Under the pieces are notes generated by a model. The model was not told the origin of the DNA, made no database searches, and saw nothing but the letters and a program-made list of their open reading frames with translations. DNA of 64,000 nt. Source: Cupriavidus sp. YR651. GTDB taxonomy: Bacteria; Pseudomonadota; Gammaproteobacteria; Burkholderiales; Burkholderiaceae. How positions within the stretch are numbered: position 1 is the first letter of the stretch; each line of letters starts with the position of its first letter. Shown piece by piece: positions 36,249 through 44,018 of the stretch. A program made the position numbers and the translations under genes. The stretch lies in contig NZ_FMYZ01000022.1 in the NCBI RefSeq assembly GCF_900101625.1, positions 1 through 64,000 of the forward strand, read 5' to 3'.

Positions 36249-37325
36249 CTAGACGCGCGGCCGGTCGAACCCGGCCTCGCGCGCCAGCACGATGGCCTGC
36301 GAGCGGTTTTCCACTTCGAGCTTGGAAAAAATGCTGGTGATGTGGTTTCGCACCGTCTTCTCACACAGCCCAAGGTGCGCGGCAATCTGCGCGTTGTCGC
36401 GCCCCTGCGCGATCAGCAAGACGATGTCCCGCTCCCGGCGCGTGAGCGTGGTAAACGCCGGATCGGCGCTTGGCGCAGGCGCGGGCAGGAAGGCGCGGAT
36501 CTCTTCCAGCCAGCGGTCCCAGGCCGGCTCCGTCTCCAGCAGCAGGTGGTTGCCGCTCTCCAGCGGCACGAAGCGCGCATTCGGGATCATGCTGGCGATC
36601 AGGCGCCCCTCGTCGAACGGCACGCGTGCATCGCGCACCGCATGCAGCACCAGCGTCGGACAGGTGACCTGCGGCAGCAGCTCCACCACGTCGATATCGT
36701 TGAAGATGCGCATGAAGCGCGCCGCATTGGCGGGCGACGTGGACACGCGTTCGAGCTCGTTGAACCAGCGGTGCTGCTCCGCCGTGCCGCCGGGAATGAA
36801 CTGCGTGGTGAAAAACTGGCGAAACGCGGGGTTCTCCTGCCCCCAGCCCAGTTCCGCAAGCCGCGCCATCAGCTCGGCCTCTTCGCGCATCTCCGGGCCG
36901 AGATTGCGCTTGAGCCGGCCGCGTGCGTAGCCGCCGTGCAGGATCAGGTGACTGACGCGCTCGGGGTGCGCCACGGCATAGGCCACCGCGATCGAGGCGC
37001 CTTGCGAGATACCGAGCAACGGAAAATGATCGACACCAGTGGCATCGACGATGGTCTCCAGGTCGCGCAGCCATGCCTCGAAAGACAGGTCCTCGACATG
37101 GCGGTCGGACAGGCCGCAGCCGCGTTCGTCGTAGCGCACCAGCGTGTGGTTTTCCGACAGCGCGCACAGCATGTGGCTCCAGACCGGACTGCCGACGTCG
37201 AACTCCAGATGGCTCATCCAGTTGGCGGCTTTCACCAGCGGCGGCCCGCCACCCGTGACCGCGTACGCCAGGCGCACGCGGTCACGGCTGGTACAAAGGC
37301 GAATCTGCTGCTTCAGCATCGGCAT
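36249..37325 (-). CDS. Alpha/beta hydrolase fused to LuxR-type DNA-binding domain
   Basis: 358 residues. Residues 1-275 form an alpha/beta hydrolase with nucleophile elbow GISQGASIA, acid in HAVRDARVPF and a His in SGNHLLLE, so the triad looks complete. The last 65 residues are a LuxR helix-turn-helix (LTRRERDIVLLIAQGRDNAQ then IAAHLGLCEKTVRNHITSIF). The architecture suggests a regulator that binds or hydrolyses a signal ester or lactone. It is transcribed towards the methyltransferase gene (81-base gap). Start ATG at 37325; longer frame is not supported. Confidence 0.87.
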   Translation of the reverse strand: MPMLKQQIRLCTSRDRVRLAYAVTGGGPPLVKAANWMSHLEFDVGSPVWSHMLCALSENHTLVRYDERGCGLSDRHVEDLSFEAWLRDLETIVDATGVDHFPLLGISQGASIAVAYAVAHPERVSHLILHGGYARGRLKRNLGPEMREEAELMARLAELGWGQENPAFRQFFTTQFIPGGTAEQHRWFNELERVSTSPANAARFMRIFNDIDVVELLPQVTCPTLVLHAVRDARVPFDEGRLIASMIPNARFVPLESGNHLLLETEPAWDRWLEEIRAFLPAPAPSADPAFTTLTRRERDIVLLIAQGRDNAQIAAHLGLCEKTVRNHITSIFSKLEVENRSQAIVLAREAGFDRPRV

Positions 37326-37604
37326 GGTGGGGTCGCGCGCGGGGCAGGGTACGGCCGATGCGGTGTGCCGGGGCATAGGCTCACCGCGTCCGGTCGAACC
37401 GGGCGACTCCCCTATCTTAGTCAACGAGCCCCGGCGCGATGGCAATACATAGGCCACCCGGCCCCGCAAAGTGCGGAAGGCCAGACGTGGCGCGTATCGC
37501 GCGCGCCGCATGAGGAACACCACCGAAGGCGCCTTTTTCGTGGAAGCGACGACGTGTCGCTGCGTGCCCGGCCCCAACCGCGAACCGGGCGTCCGATTCA
37601 CCCC

Positions 37605-38045
37605 TTACGCATGCCGCGACGGACAGTTGCTGCCGGCGCCGTGATAGCCATCGCTGTAGCCGTCTCGCGGACCGACCCGGTTGCCGCCGTCACTGAAGGC
37701 GTCACGCGAACTGACGCGGTTGCCCCCATCGCTGAAGGCGTCGCGCGGCCCCATGCGCGCACCGTCCGTATAGGGATCGACGCGCCCCGAGCGCAACCCG
37801 TCCTGGTACGGATCAAAGCTGCCCTGCTTGCACACGACGCGTCCCGTCTGCACGGAGACTGCCAGCAGAGCGGCCTCTGACGGCATGGCACGGGCGCCGT
37901 CGGTAAAGGGGTCGCGCGAGCCGGTGTGCGCCGGTGCGACTTGGGAATTGTGTGCTTCGCTCCCGGTGCCGGCGACAGCCAGCTGGCACAGGCCGACGGC
38001 CAGTGCGGAAGCGGTAAGCAGGGTTTTGGCAAGATTCGTACGCAT
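37605..38045 (-). CDS. Secreted protein with repeated D-(P/A/G)-(F/Y)-x-D-G motifs
   Basis: 146 residues. The signal peptide is about 1-25 (ending LAVAG). The mature part has six units: DPFTDG, DPYQDG, DPYTDG, DAFSDG, DAFSDG and DGYSDG, most followed by an Arg or Asn-Arg and a Gly. Two Cys residues in the mature part could form a disulfide. The last three units are near-identical also at the DNA level. I do not know the family; Asp-rich DG turns could bind calcium or other cations. Similar hypothetical proteins seem to occur in Cupriavidus. Confidence 0.7.
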   Translation of the reverse strand: MRTNLAKTLLTASALAVGLCQLAVAGTGSEAHNSQVAPAHTGSRDPFTDGARAMPSEAALLAVSVQTGRVVCKQGSFDPYQDGLRSGRVDPYTDGARMGPRDAFSDGGNRVSSRDAFSDGGNRVGPRDGYSDGYHGAGSNCPSRHA

Positions 38046-38363
38046 CTCAAACTCCAACTCCAGCAGAGGACAGGGCGGCTTGGCCGCCACAGCATGGCCT
38101 CGGTACAGGCGATCTCGTTCAAGGTGGAGGGCGGCACGGGATCGCCTTGGCCGTGCCCGGCCCGTCCGCGCCTCCCCAGCCATCCCATCCATGGCCACGG
38201 CGTCGCGCACGACTTCCTGGATTCGTATCGATGTTGCCGGCCTGGCAGGACCGGTCCGCCTATCTGCGCTATCTGCGCTGCCTGCGCTACCCGCGTGGCC
38301 CGGACTGCCTGCGCTGGCCGGACTACCGGAACTGCGCGAGCTGCCCGAACTGCCGGGCTACCG
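38046..38363. other. Intergenic region with CTG/GCC-rich low-complexity repeat
   Basis: About 320 bases between two minus-strand genes. From about 38250 to 38360 it repeats a degenerate CTGCGCTACCTGCG-like unit with few departures. One plus frame gives a Leu/Pro-rich peptide, but no start or partner gene makes it credible. The promoter of the DG-repeat gene should be near its left end. Confidence 0.45.
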
Positions 38364-38777
38364 TCAGCGCAGCCAGTCGAGCAACACCGCCAGCGGCAGC
38401 AACGGCACCAGCTGGGTCGCCATGCTGGAATGCATGCGAGGCCGCAGGCTGGCGTGCCGGATGGCGTTCGCCAGACGGGTCAGCAGGTCCTGACAGGCGA
38501 GCCGCAGGACGGCCAGCCAGCCGTCGGTGCTGATCTCGTGACGGCAGCGCAGTCCGCGCGCCAGCGACACCGCACGGCCGATATCGCGCGCAGGGGCGCC
38601 ATCGTCGGGCTGCAGGTCACGCATGGCGGCAAGCCACGCATACCAGATGGCGTGCGTGCGACACAGCGCCAGGCACAGCAGCAGCGCCACGCCGGCATGC
38701 ACCAGTCGGCGGCGCAGCACGCGAACGTGTTGACCATCGACGGTGATCGGCTGAGACGGTTGCTGCGGCTGGCACAT
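38364..38777 (-). CDS. Hypothetical membrane protein
   Basis: 137 residues with one strong hydrophobic segment (about 26-50: VHAGVALLLCLALC then THAIWYAWL) and a weaker one at the C-terminus. Start ATG at 38777 has GAGGAG upstream. No family was recognised. The N-terminus is Gln/Pro-rich. Coding reality is moderately supported by the ribosome site and the length. Confidence 0.45.
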   Translation of the reverse strand: MCQPQQPSQPITVDGQHVRVLRRRLVHAGVALLLCLALCRTHAIWYAWLAAMRDLQPDDGAPARDIGRAVSLARGLRCRHEISTDGWLAVLRLACQDLLTRLANAIRHASLRPRMHSSMATQLVPLLPLAVLLDWLR

Positions 38778-39348
38778 GACACACGCTCCTCGTTGGTGGG
38801 CTCGTTGGATGAGCTCGTTGGCCGTCTCGTTGATGAGCCCGTGGAGGCGCTCGTTGGCGAGGGGATCGCCGGAGCGGTCCCATGACAAGATTGAGGGGTC
38901 CATTGTCGGCATCGCGAGCGGGCGCGACATGAGGCGTGTGTCCCGGTTCCGGACCGGGTGGCGGGTATGAGGGACTCAGGAACGTGGGACGACTGTCCCG
39001 GTTTGGCAGTCCGTACGGGTTAGTACCAACGGGACTTTTGCGGGTGGGCGGCCGCCCTGCCGCGATGGCATTCGGCGTAGCACCGCAGGTCATCGCGGGG
39101 TCGCGAGGCCGCATCGCATGCGAGCGTCCCCAGTCACCACGATGCCGGATGCCCGTTCTCCGCACAACGGGACTGCTGTCCCGGCTATCGGCACGCCTGG
39201 GACGCCATAACCGGCGATTTCCGGGACTCCCGCCTCAGGCTTGCGCGCGCAATCGCTGGAATGATCCCGGCACGTCCCATCGACATATCGCGACCTATCG
39301 ACATATCGACGTAGCACGGGACGCCATTCATCAGACAGGAGTTCCGCA
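38778..39348. promoter_or_regulatory. Promoter region rich in dyads before the diiron protein gene
   Basis: 570 bases. It has two equal dyads GGGAC-N4-GTCCC at 38986-38999 and 39168-39181, both followed by GG, plus a related GC palindrome CCCGGT-ACCGGG at 38942-38958, and several single GGGAC halves. Near the gene, ATCGACATATCG is repeated at 39279-39290 and 39297-39308. These look like operator sites for the divergent pair, but the regulator is not identified. Confidence 0.5.
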
Positions 39349-40326
39349 ATGCAAGCCGTATCCATGCACGCCGACACGCAACGCTATGCCCGCTGTATCG
39401 CCGCCTCCAAGCGGATCCGCTGGGATATTGACCGTGACGTCATCCGCGATCGCAGTTTCGATCTGGGTCACAAGTTCCTGCCGGACGGGTTGTCGCTGGT
39501 CGACGAGCTACCTTTCCTGACCCCGTCGGAGCAACGATTTCTTAGCCAGGTGCAGGGCCGCACCTACGCCAACATGTTCGGCCTGGTGGAGCGCTTCATA
39601 GGCGCCAAGGTGCTGGAGCTCAGCCGCGATCACTGGTTTGGCGACCAGGTCGCGCTGGAAGCGCTGGTGCGGTTTTCCGACGAGGAACTGAAGCACCAGG
39701 AACTGTTCCGCCGCATCGAACGCCTGGCCGCGTACGGCATGCCCGACGGCTATCACTTCGACGTGCAGCCGAACGACGTGGCCGCGTTCGTGCTGAGCAA
39801 GCGCACCTGGGCCGTGCTGGCGCTGACCTGCCATCTGGAGTTGTTCACGCAGGCGCACTATCGCGCGAGCATCGGCACGGCGCCGGACCTGTCCGAGCTA
39901 TTCAAGGACGTGTTCCTGTTCCACTGGCGCGAGGAGTCGCAACACGCGATCGTCGACGAACTGGAATGGATCCGCGAGAACGCCAAGGTCAGCGCGATGG
40001 AACGCGACGCCGCCGTGGACGACCTGATCGCCCTGGTGGGCGGTGTGGACGAGATCCTGCAAGGCCGGGCCAAGGCCGATACCGCCTACTTCATGCGCGT
40101 CATCCGTGGCACGCAGGATGCGCCGCGCGCCATGGAAGTGGAAGCCGCCGTGCTCAAGGCGTATCGCTGGACCTACATCGTGTCCGGCGTGCTGGAACCG
40201 CGCTTCCGCAAGTTGCTCGGGGAGATGGTCGACGCCACCCAGATGGCGCGTATCGAAGCCGCGATGGCGCCACTGCTGTACGCGATGCCCGCCAGCGGCG
40301 CGCCGGTGCCCGCCATGGCGGCCTGA
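39349..40326 (+). CDS. Ferritin-like diiron protein, function unknown
   Basis: 325 residues, all helical. Possible iron ligands are in two E..H-type helices: EELKHQELF at about residue 110-118 and HWREESQHAIVDELEW near 190. The distances fit the R2-like/AurF-like diiron fold with a third helix YANMFGLVERFIGAKVLEL. Members of the nearest hypothetical families are annotated as diiron oxygenase-like. The C-terminal helices may be extra. The gene stands alone with AGGAG before its ATG and is followed by a strong terminator. Confidence 0.7.
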   Translation: MQAVSMHADTQRYARCIAASKRIRWDIDRDVIRDRSFDLGHKFLPDGLSLVDELPFLTPSEQRFLSQVQGRTYANMFGLVERFIGAKVLELSRDHWFGDQVALEALVRFSDEELKHQELFRRIERLAAYGMPDGYHFDVQPNDVAAFVLSKRTWAVLALTCHLELFTQAHYRASIGTAPDLSELFKDVFLFHWREESQHAIVDELEWIRENAKVSAMERDAAVDDLIALVGGVDEILQGRAKADTAYFMRVIRGTQDAPRAMEVEAAVLKAYRWTYIVSGVLEPRFRKLLGEMVDATQMARIEAAMAPLLYAMPASGAPVPAMAA

Positions 40327-40348
40327 GCCCGCGTCACGAAGCAGCCCT

Positions 40349-40397
40349 GGCCGCCATGCCCCTCCATTCCCCGCAAAGGGGGATGGCGGCCTTTTTT
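40349..40397 (+). terminator. Rho-independent terminator
   Basis: GGCCGCCAT pairs with ATGGCGGCC and is immediately followed by TTTTTT. An inner stem of C4 with G4 bases extends it. This is the clearest terminator of the window and ends the diiron gene before the convergent pgl-like gene. Confidence 0.9.
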
Positions 40398-40413
40398 GGA
40401 GTTCCGCGCCGGT

Positions 40414-41475
40414 TTACGCGGTGATCGCAGGCGCCGGAGCGATCTCGATCCAGCTCGGCCGTTTGCCCACGGCATGACGCCCCACCAGGGAGAGGCCGCC
40501 GGTGTCAGGGTGAATCGCATAGACCGCGACCCGGTTGCTCTCCTGCCCCGCACACAGCAGGAACCGCCCAGTCGGCTCGATTGCGAAGCCGCGTGGATAG
40601 GCCTCGACCTCGAACGTGCCCGCGTGCGACATCAGGCCGGTCCCGGGGTCGATGCGGAACGCGGCGATCGCGTGGGTCTTGCGGACGCTCGCATAGACGA
40701 ACGCCCCGTCCGGCGTGAGGTGGATGTCGGCCCCCATCGCGCGATCGGAAAAATCCGGCGGCACGAGTGACTCGTACTGCAGTTCCTGCAGCGCGCCGGA
40801 CGCGCGGTCGACGCTGTAGGCGGCCAGCGAACCGGCATGCTCGTTGACGCAATACAGCCTGTCCAGCGTCGGATGGAACACCATATGGCGCGGGCCGGAA
40901 CCCGGGCGCGTCGGGATGGCGGCCGGCGGCGCCGCCTCAAGCCGCCCCGATGCCTCGTCCAGGCGATAAACGAGAATGGTCTCGCCATCGACCGACGTGG
41001 CGTAGACGAATCCGCCAAAGGGCGCCTCGATGATGCAGTGCGGCTTGGGCGGTGTTGGCAACGTCTGCTGACACGGGGTGGAGAGGCAGCCGTCTGCCTC
41101 GATGCGGTTGACGGTCAGCAGCGCGCCATCGTATGAAGCACCTAGCAGGAACCTGCCGTCGCGGGTGACCGAGAGGTAGGCCATCGGCGCAGGCAGGTCG
41201 ATGGATTCGAGCAGCCGCAGCCTGCCGGAGGCGGGGTCGAAGGCGAATGCGGACAGCGGAAACGGCTCCGTACGGACCTGGGCATACAGCACCTTGTTAT
41301 CGCCGCCCCAGGTCAGCGGGATGTTGCCGCGAGTGGGCGCGCCGGAGCCTGGCACCGCGACCACCTCGATCAATTCGAGGCTGCCGGTTTGCGCGTCCAG
41401 CAGGAACGCGTGGATCTCCCGGCTCTCGGACGAGGAGACATGGACGAGGAAGGAAGCCGGACGGGCAACACTCAT
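40414..41475 (-). CDS. Lactonase, 6-phosphogluconolactonase/carboxy-cis,cis-muconate cyclase family
   Basis: 353 residues forming a seven-bladed beta-propeller of the YbhE/Pgl-like family. Recurring blade motifs are VHVSSSESREIHAFLLD, HLTPDGAFVYASVRKTHAI and FAIEPTGRFLLCAGQESNRV. Members hydrolyse sugar lactones or cyclise muconate-type compounds. Its ATG overlaps the stop of the preceding 31-codon ORF (ATGA). The operon of MmgE/PrpD and Bug proteins suggests a lactone step in the catabolism of a tricarboxylate or aromatic derivative. Confidence 0.85.
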   Translation of the reverse strand: MSVARPASFLVHVSSSESREIHAFLLDAQTGSLELIEVVAVPGSGAPTRGNIPLTWGGDNKVLYAQVRTEPFPLSAFAFDPASGRLRLLESIDLPAPMAYLSVTRDGRFLLGASYDGALLTVNRIEADGCLSTPCQQTLPTPPKPHCIIEAPFGGFVYATSVDGETILVYRLDEASGRLEAAPPAAIPTRPGSGPRHMVFHPTLDRLYCVNEHAGSLAAYSVDRASGALQELQYESLVPPDFSDRAMGADIHLTPDGAFVYASVRKTHAIAAFRIDPGTGLMSHAGTFEVEAYPRGFAIEPTGRFLLCAGQESNRVAVYAIHPDTGGLSLVGRHAVGKRPSWIEIAPAPAITA

Positions 41476-41567
41476 TGGAACTCCACCGGGTTGTTCAGGG
41501 TGCCGATGCCGCCGGTCACGCTCGATTCAATCAGGCTCATGGTCATGTCGCGTGTCTCGGCCGCCAT
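41472..41567 (-). CDS. 31-residue ORF, coupled to genes on both sides; possible deletion remnant
   Basis: Reads MAAETRDMTMSLIESSVTGG then IGTLNNPVEFQ. Its ATG overlaps the stop of the Bug gene (TAATG) and its TGA overlaps the ATG of the lactonase gene, so it is perfectly embedded in the operon. The N-terminus resembles the start of enoyl-CoA hydratases (MSLIESSVTGGIGTLTLN). An in-frame deletion of a crotonase gene is one reading. It could equally be a genuine small protein or a translational-coupling leader. Confidence 0.45.
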   Translation of the reverse strand: MAAETRDMTMSLIESSVTGGIGTLNNPVEFQ

Positions 41568-42535
41568 TACTCGTCGACCTTCAGCTGAGGCAACGTCTCC
41601 GCCACCTTCTTCCAGCGCGCGATGTCCGTCTTCATGAGCGAGTAGAACTGATCGGCCGTCGTTGCCGTCGGCTCGATGCCGGTGGCCGCCAGCTTGTCCC
41701 GGACGTCCGGCAGCTTGAGCGCATCATGGATCTGCTTGTTGAGGGTGGCGACGATGGCCGGCGGTGTCCTGGCCGGCACCACCACGCCATACCAGGTGCC
41801 CGTGTCCCAGTCCGGAAAGCCCGACTCGGCCATCGTCGGCACGTCCGGGAACAGCGGCGAGCGCGTCTTGCCGGTGACCGCGATCGGCCGCAGCTTGCCC
41901 GCCTTCACAAAGGGCGCGAGGGCCACCGTGCCCAGGAACAGCATGTCGACCTCGTTGCCCATCAGCGCCGTGACAGCCGGCACGCCGCCTTTGTAGGGCA
42001 CATGCAGGATGTCGATGCCGGCCGCTTTCTTGAGCAGTTCGGGCTCCAGTTGCGAAAGCGTGGCAGGACCGGACGAGCCGAAGGTCATCTTGCCGGGCGT
42101 CCTCTTCGCGGCTGCCACCAGGTCCGCCACCGACTTGATTCCGGACCGTGGATTGACCACCAGGAAATCGGGCGTGTAGCCGACCTGGGACACCGCGGCG
42201 AAGTCGCCGATCGGATCGAATCGCAGGCTTTTGCGCAGCGCCGCGTTGACGGTGTGGCTGCTGGTCGCCAGAAGGATCGTGTAGCCGTCCGGCGGCGACT
42301 GGGCAAGCATTTCGGAAGCGATCATGGTCCCGGCGCCGGCGCGATTCTCCGGCACCACAGGCTTGCCCAGCGTCGCGGACAAGCGGGTGGCGAGGATGCG
42401 GCCAGCCGAGTCCACGCCGCCACCGGGTGCCGCCGGGATCAACAAGCGGATCGGTTTGGCCGGGTAGTCTTGCGCCACCGCGACACCGCCGGCCAGACAG
42501 GCCAGCGCGAGGACGAAGGGTCGGAATAATTTCAT
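41567..42535 (-). CDS. Bug/TctC-family periplasmic solute-binding protein
   Basis: 322 residues with a signal peptide ending GGVAVA. Typical Bug motifs are YPAKPIRLLIPAAPGGGVDSAGR, NRAGAGTMIASEM and SPPDGYTILLATSSH in the first domain and VPYKGGVPAVTALMGNEVDMLF in the second. Bug proteins bind carboxylates between two lobes and are hugely expanded in Burkholderiales; many have no transporter gene near. The two MmgE/PrpD genes upstream suggest a tricarboxylate-like ligand. Confidence 0.92.
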   Translation of the reverse strand: MKLFRPFVLALACLAGGVAVAQDYPAKPIRLLIPAAPGGGVDSAGRILATRLSATLGKPVVPENRAGAGTMIASEMLAQSPPDGYTILLATSSHTVNAALRKSLRFDPIGDFAAVSQVGYTPDFLVVNPRSGIKSVADLVAAAKRTPGKMTFGSSGPATLSQLEPELLKKAAGIDILHVPYKGGVPAVTALMGNEVDMLFLGTVALAPFVKAGKLRPIAVTGKTRSPLFPDVPTMAESGFPDWDTGTWYGVVVPARTPPAIVATLNKQIHDALKLPDVRDKLAATGIEPTATTADQFYSLMKTDIARWKKVAETLPQLKVDE

Positions 42536-42605
42536 GGTGTCTCCAGTGTTTTTATCGACTTCGTGGCAGCCTGCCGGGCGGCTTGTGTTGACCCCAACCG
42601 GGCTA

Positions 42606-44015
42606 CTACATGCTCGCCGCGGCAAGGTCGCGCGGCCGGGGATCGGGATGACCGACGCGGGAGAGCAGTCTCAGAATCGGGTCCCATGACGACAGGGTCT
42701 CGAGACGCTCGACCTGCTCGATCAGGCGATGCGCCTCGTCGACCGTCAGACCGCCCGTCGTCAGGCAATCGACGACCTTGCCGTGACGCTGCTCGCGACT
42801 CATTGGCCGCTCCGGGCAACCGGGGAACCGGTCGCACCGCTCGACCAGCTCGGTGCCGTCCGCCAGCCTCAGGGTCACGCGCGCCCACATCGCGTCTAGC
42901 GTCTGCGGGATGTCGCGGTTGTGGACCAGCCGCACCCGTGGCAGCAGGCGCTGGACCGGATCGCTGAACGCCGTCTCGTCGTCGAAGCTGGCGATGATCA
43001 CTTCGTCCTGGCTGAGACCGACCGCTGCCGCGTACTCGTAGCTGAACTTGCCATCGAGGCCCGAGACCGGCCGGGGCCGCGAGAGCGTGGGACGGAACAC
43101 GGGTGGCTCGACGACCACCTCGACCACGGCGTCCAGGTCGAACCTGGCGTTGTGGCGCAGCTGTCGGCAGGCCTCGATGACCCACTGCATGTAGATCTCG
43201 GCCGGGTATCGCTTGATCGTGAACCCCGGCTTGATAATCGCGTAGTCCGCCAGTCCGTCGAGGACTTCGGCGGGGCGGAACCGGTCGTCGAAGAACGTCT
43301 CGAAGTGCCCGCCGGGCATCTCAAGGATCCGCGTGTTGCCCGACATCCCGCGGGCGGCCAGCAGGGCCGACTCGACCCCCGCGCGCGCGGCATTGCCGGG
43401 GTGGGTCGGCTTGGCCATGGTGCCGTTGTTCGCGAACAGCCCGCCGGTACGCGACGCCGCCAGGCCGATCGCCCCCGCCACCTGCTCGGCCGACAGGCCC
43501 AGGACCACCGAGCATGCCGCCACCGCGCCGAGCGGGCCAACCACGCCTGGCGGGTGGAAGCCACGGAAGGCGCTGTCCCGCGCCGCCGTCCGCACCCGTT
43601 GCTGGACCTGCCAGCCGACGACGTATGCCAGGACGGCCCGGTCGGGTGCCACGGCGAAACGCTCCGAGAGGGCGAGCACGCCGGGCAGGATCGAGGAGGT
43701 CCCGTGAGCCGGCGGCATGCCCTGGACTTCAAAGTCCAGCGCGTGCAGCGCAATCCCGTTCAGCAAGGCCGCAGTCGCGGGGCTCGCCGGGACGGTCGTC
43801 CCGATCACCGTGCAGGACCCGGATGGCTGGTCACCCAGCGCCGCGCGGGCAATGCTGGGTGCCGGCTCGAGACTCCCTGCGGCCAGACAGCCGAGGCCGT
43901 CGAGCATCGCCACCTTGGCCGCCTCGACTGCCGCGGCGGGCAGCGCCTTGAGATCGGCCCCGGCGATGAACTCCGCAAGGCCGCGCGTGACAGGCAGGTT
44001 GTGGTCGTGGGGCAT
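42606..44015 (-). CDS. MmgE/PrpD family protein (second of the pair)
   Basis: 469 residues. The family includes 2-methylcitrate dehydratase PrpD and iminodisuccinate epimerase/cis-aconitate decarboxylase-like enzymes; it is helical with a C-terminal alpha/beta lid. Visible motifs are EAAKVAMLDGLGCLAAG, NGIALHALDFEVQG and GNAARAGVESALLAARG. The start codon follows the first gene by three bases. Substrate cannot be assigned; the absence of prpB, prpC and acnM argues against the 2-methylcitrate cycle. Confidence 0.88.
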   Translation of the reverse strand: MPHDHNLPVTRGLAEFIAGADLKALPAAAVEAAKVAMLDGLGCLAAGSLEPAPSIARAALGDQPSGSCTVIGTTVPASPATAALLNGIALHALDFEVQGMPPAHGTSSILPGVLALSERFAVAPDRAVLAYVVGWQVQQRVRTAARDSAFRGFHPPGVVGPLGAVAACSVVLGLSAEQVAGAIGLAASRTGGLFANNGTMAKPTHPGNAARAGVESALLAARGMSGNTRILEMPGGHFETFFDDRFRPAEVLDGLADYAIIKPGFTIKRYPAEIYMQWVIEACRQLRHNARFDLDAVVEVVVEPPVFRPTLSRPRPVSGLDGKFSYEYAAAVGLSQDEVIIASFDDETAFSDPVQRLLPRVRLVHNRDIPQTLDAMWARVTLRLADGTELVERCDRFPGCPERPMSREQRHGKVVDCLTTGGLTVDEAHRLIEQVERLETLSSWDPILRLLSRVGHPDPRPRDLAAASM

Positions 44016-44018
44016 CGG

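Noticed and set aside
35073..37880. Plus-strand open frame of about 930 codons
   Set aside because: It covers the kelch fragment, methyltransferase and hydrolase-LuxR genes in antisense, with no recognisable domain.
38250..38360. Low-complexity repeat that might be a tandem array or CRISPR
   Set aside because: Units are short, degenerate and without spacers; neither CRISPR nor a clean minisatellite.
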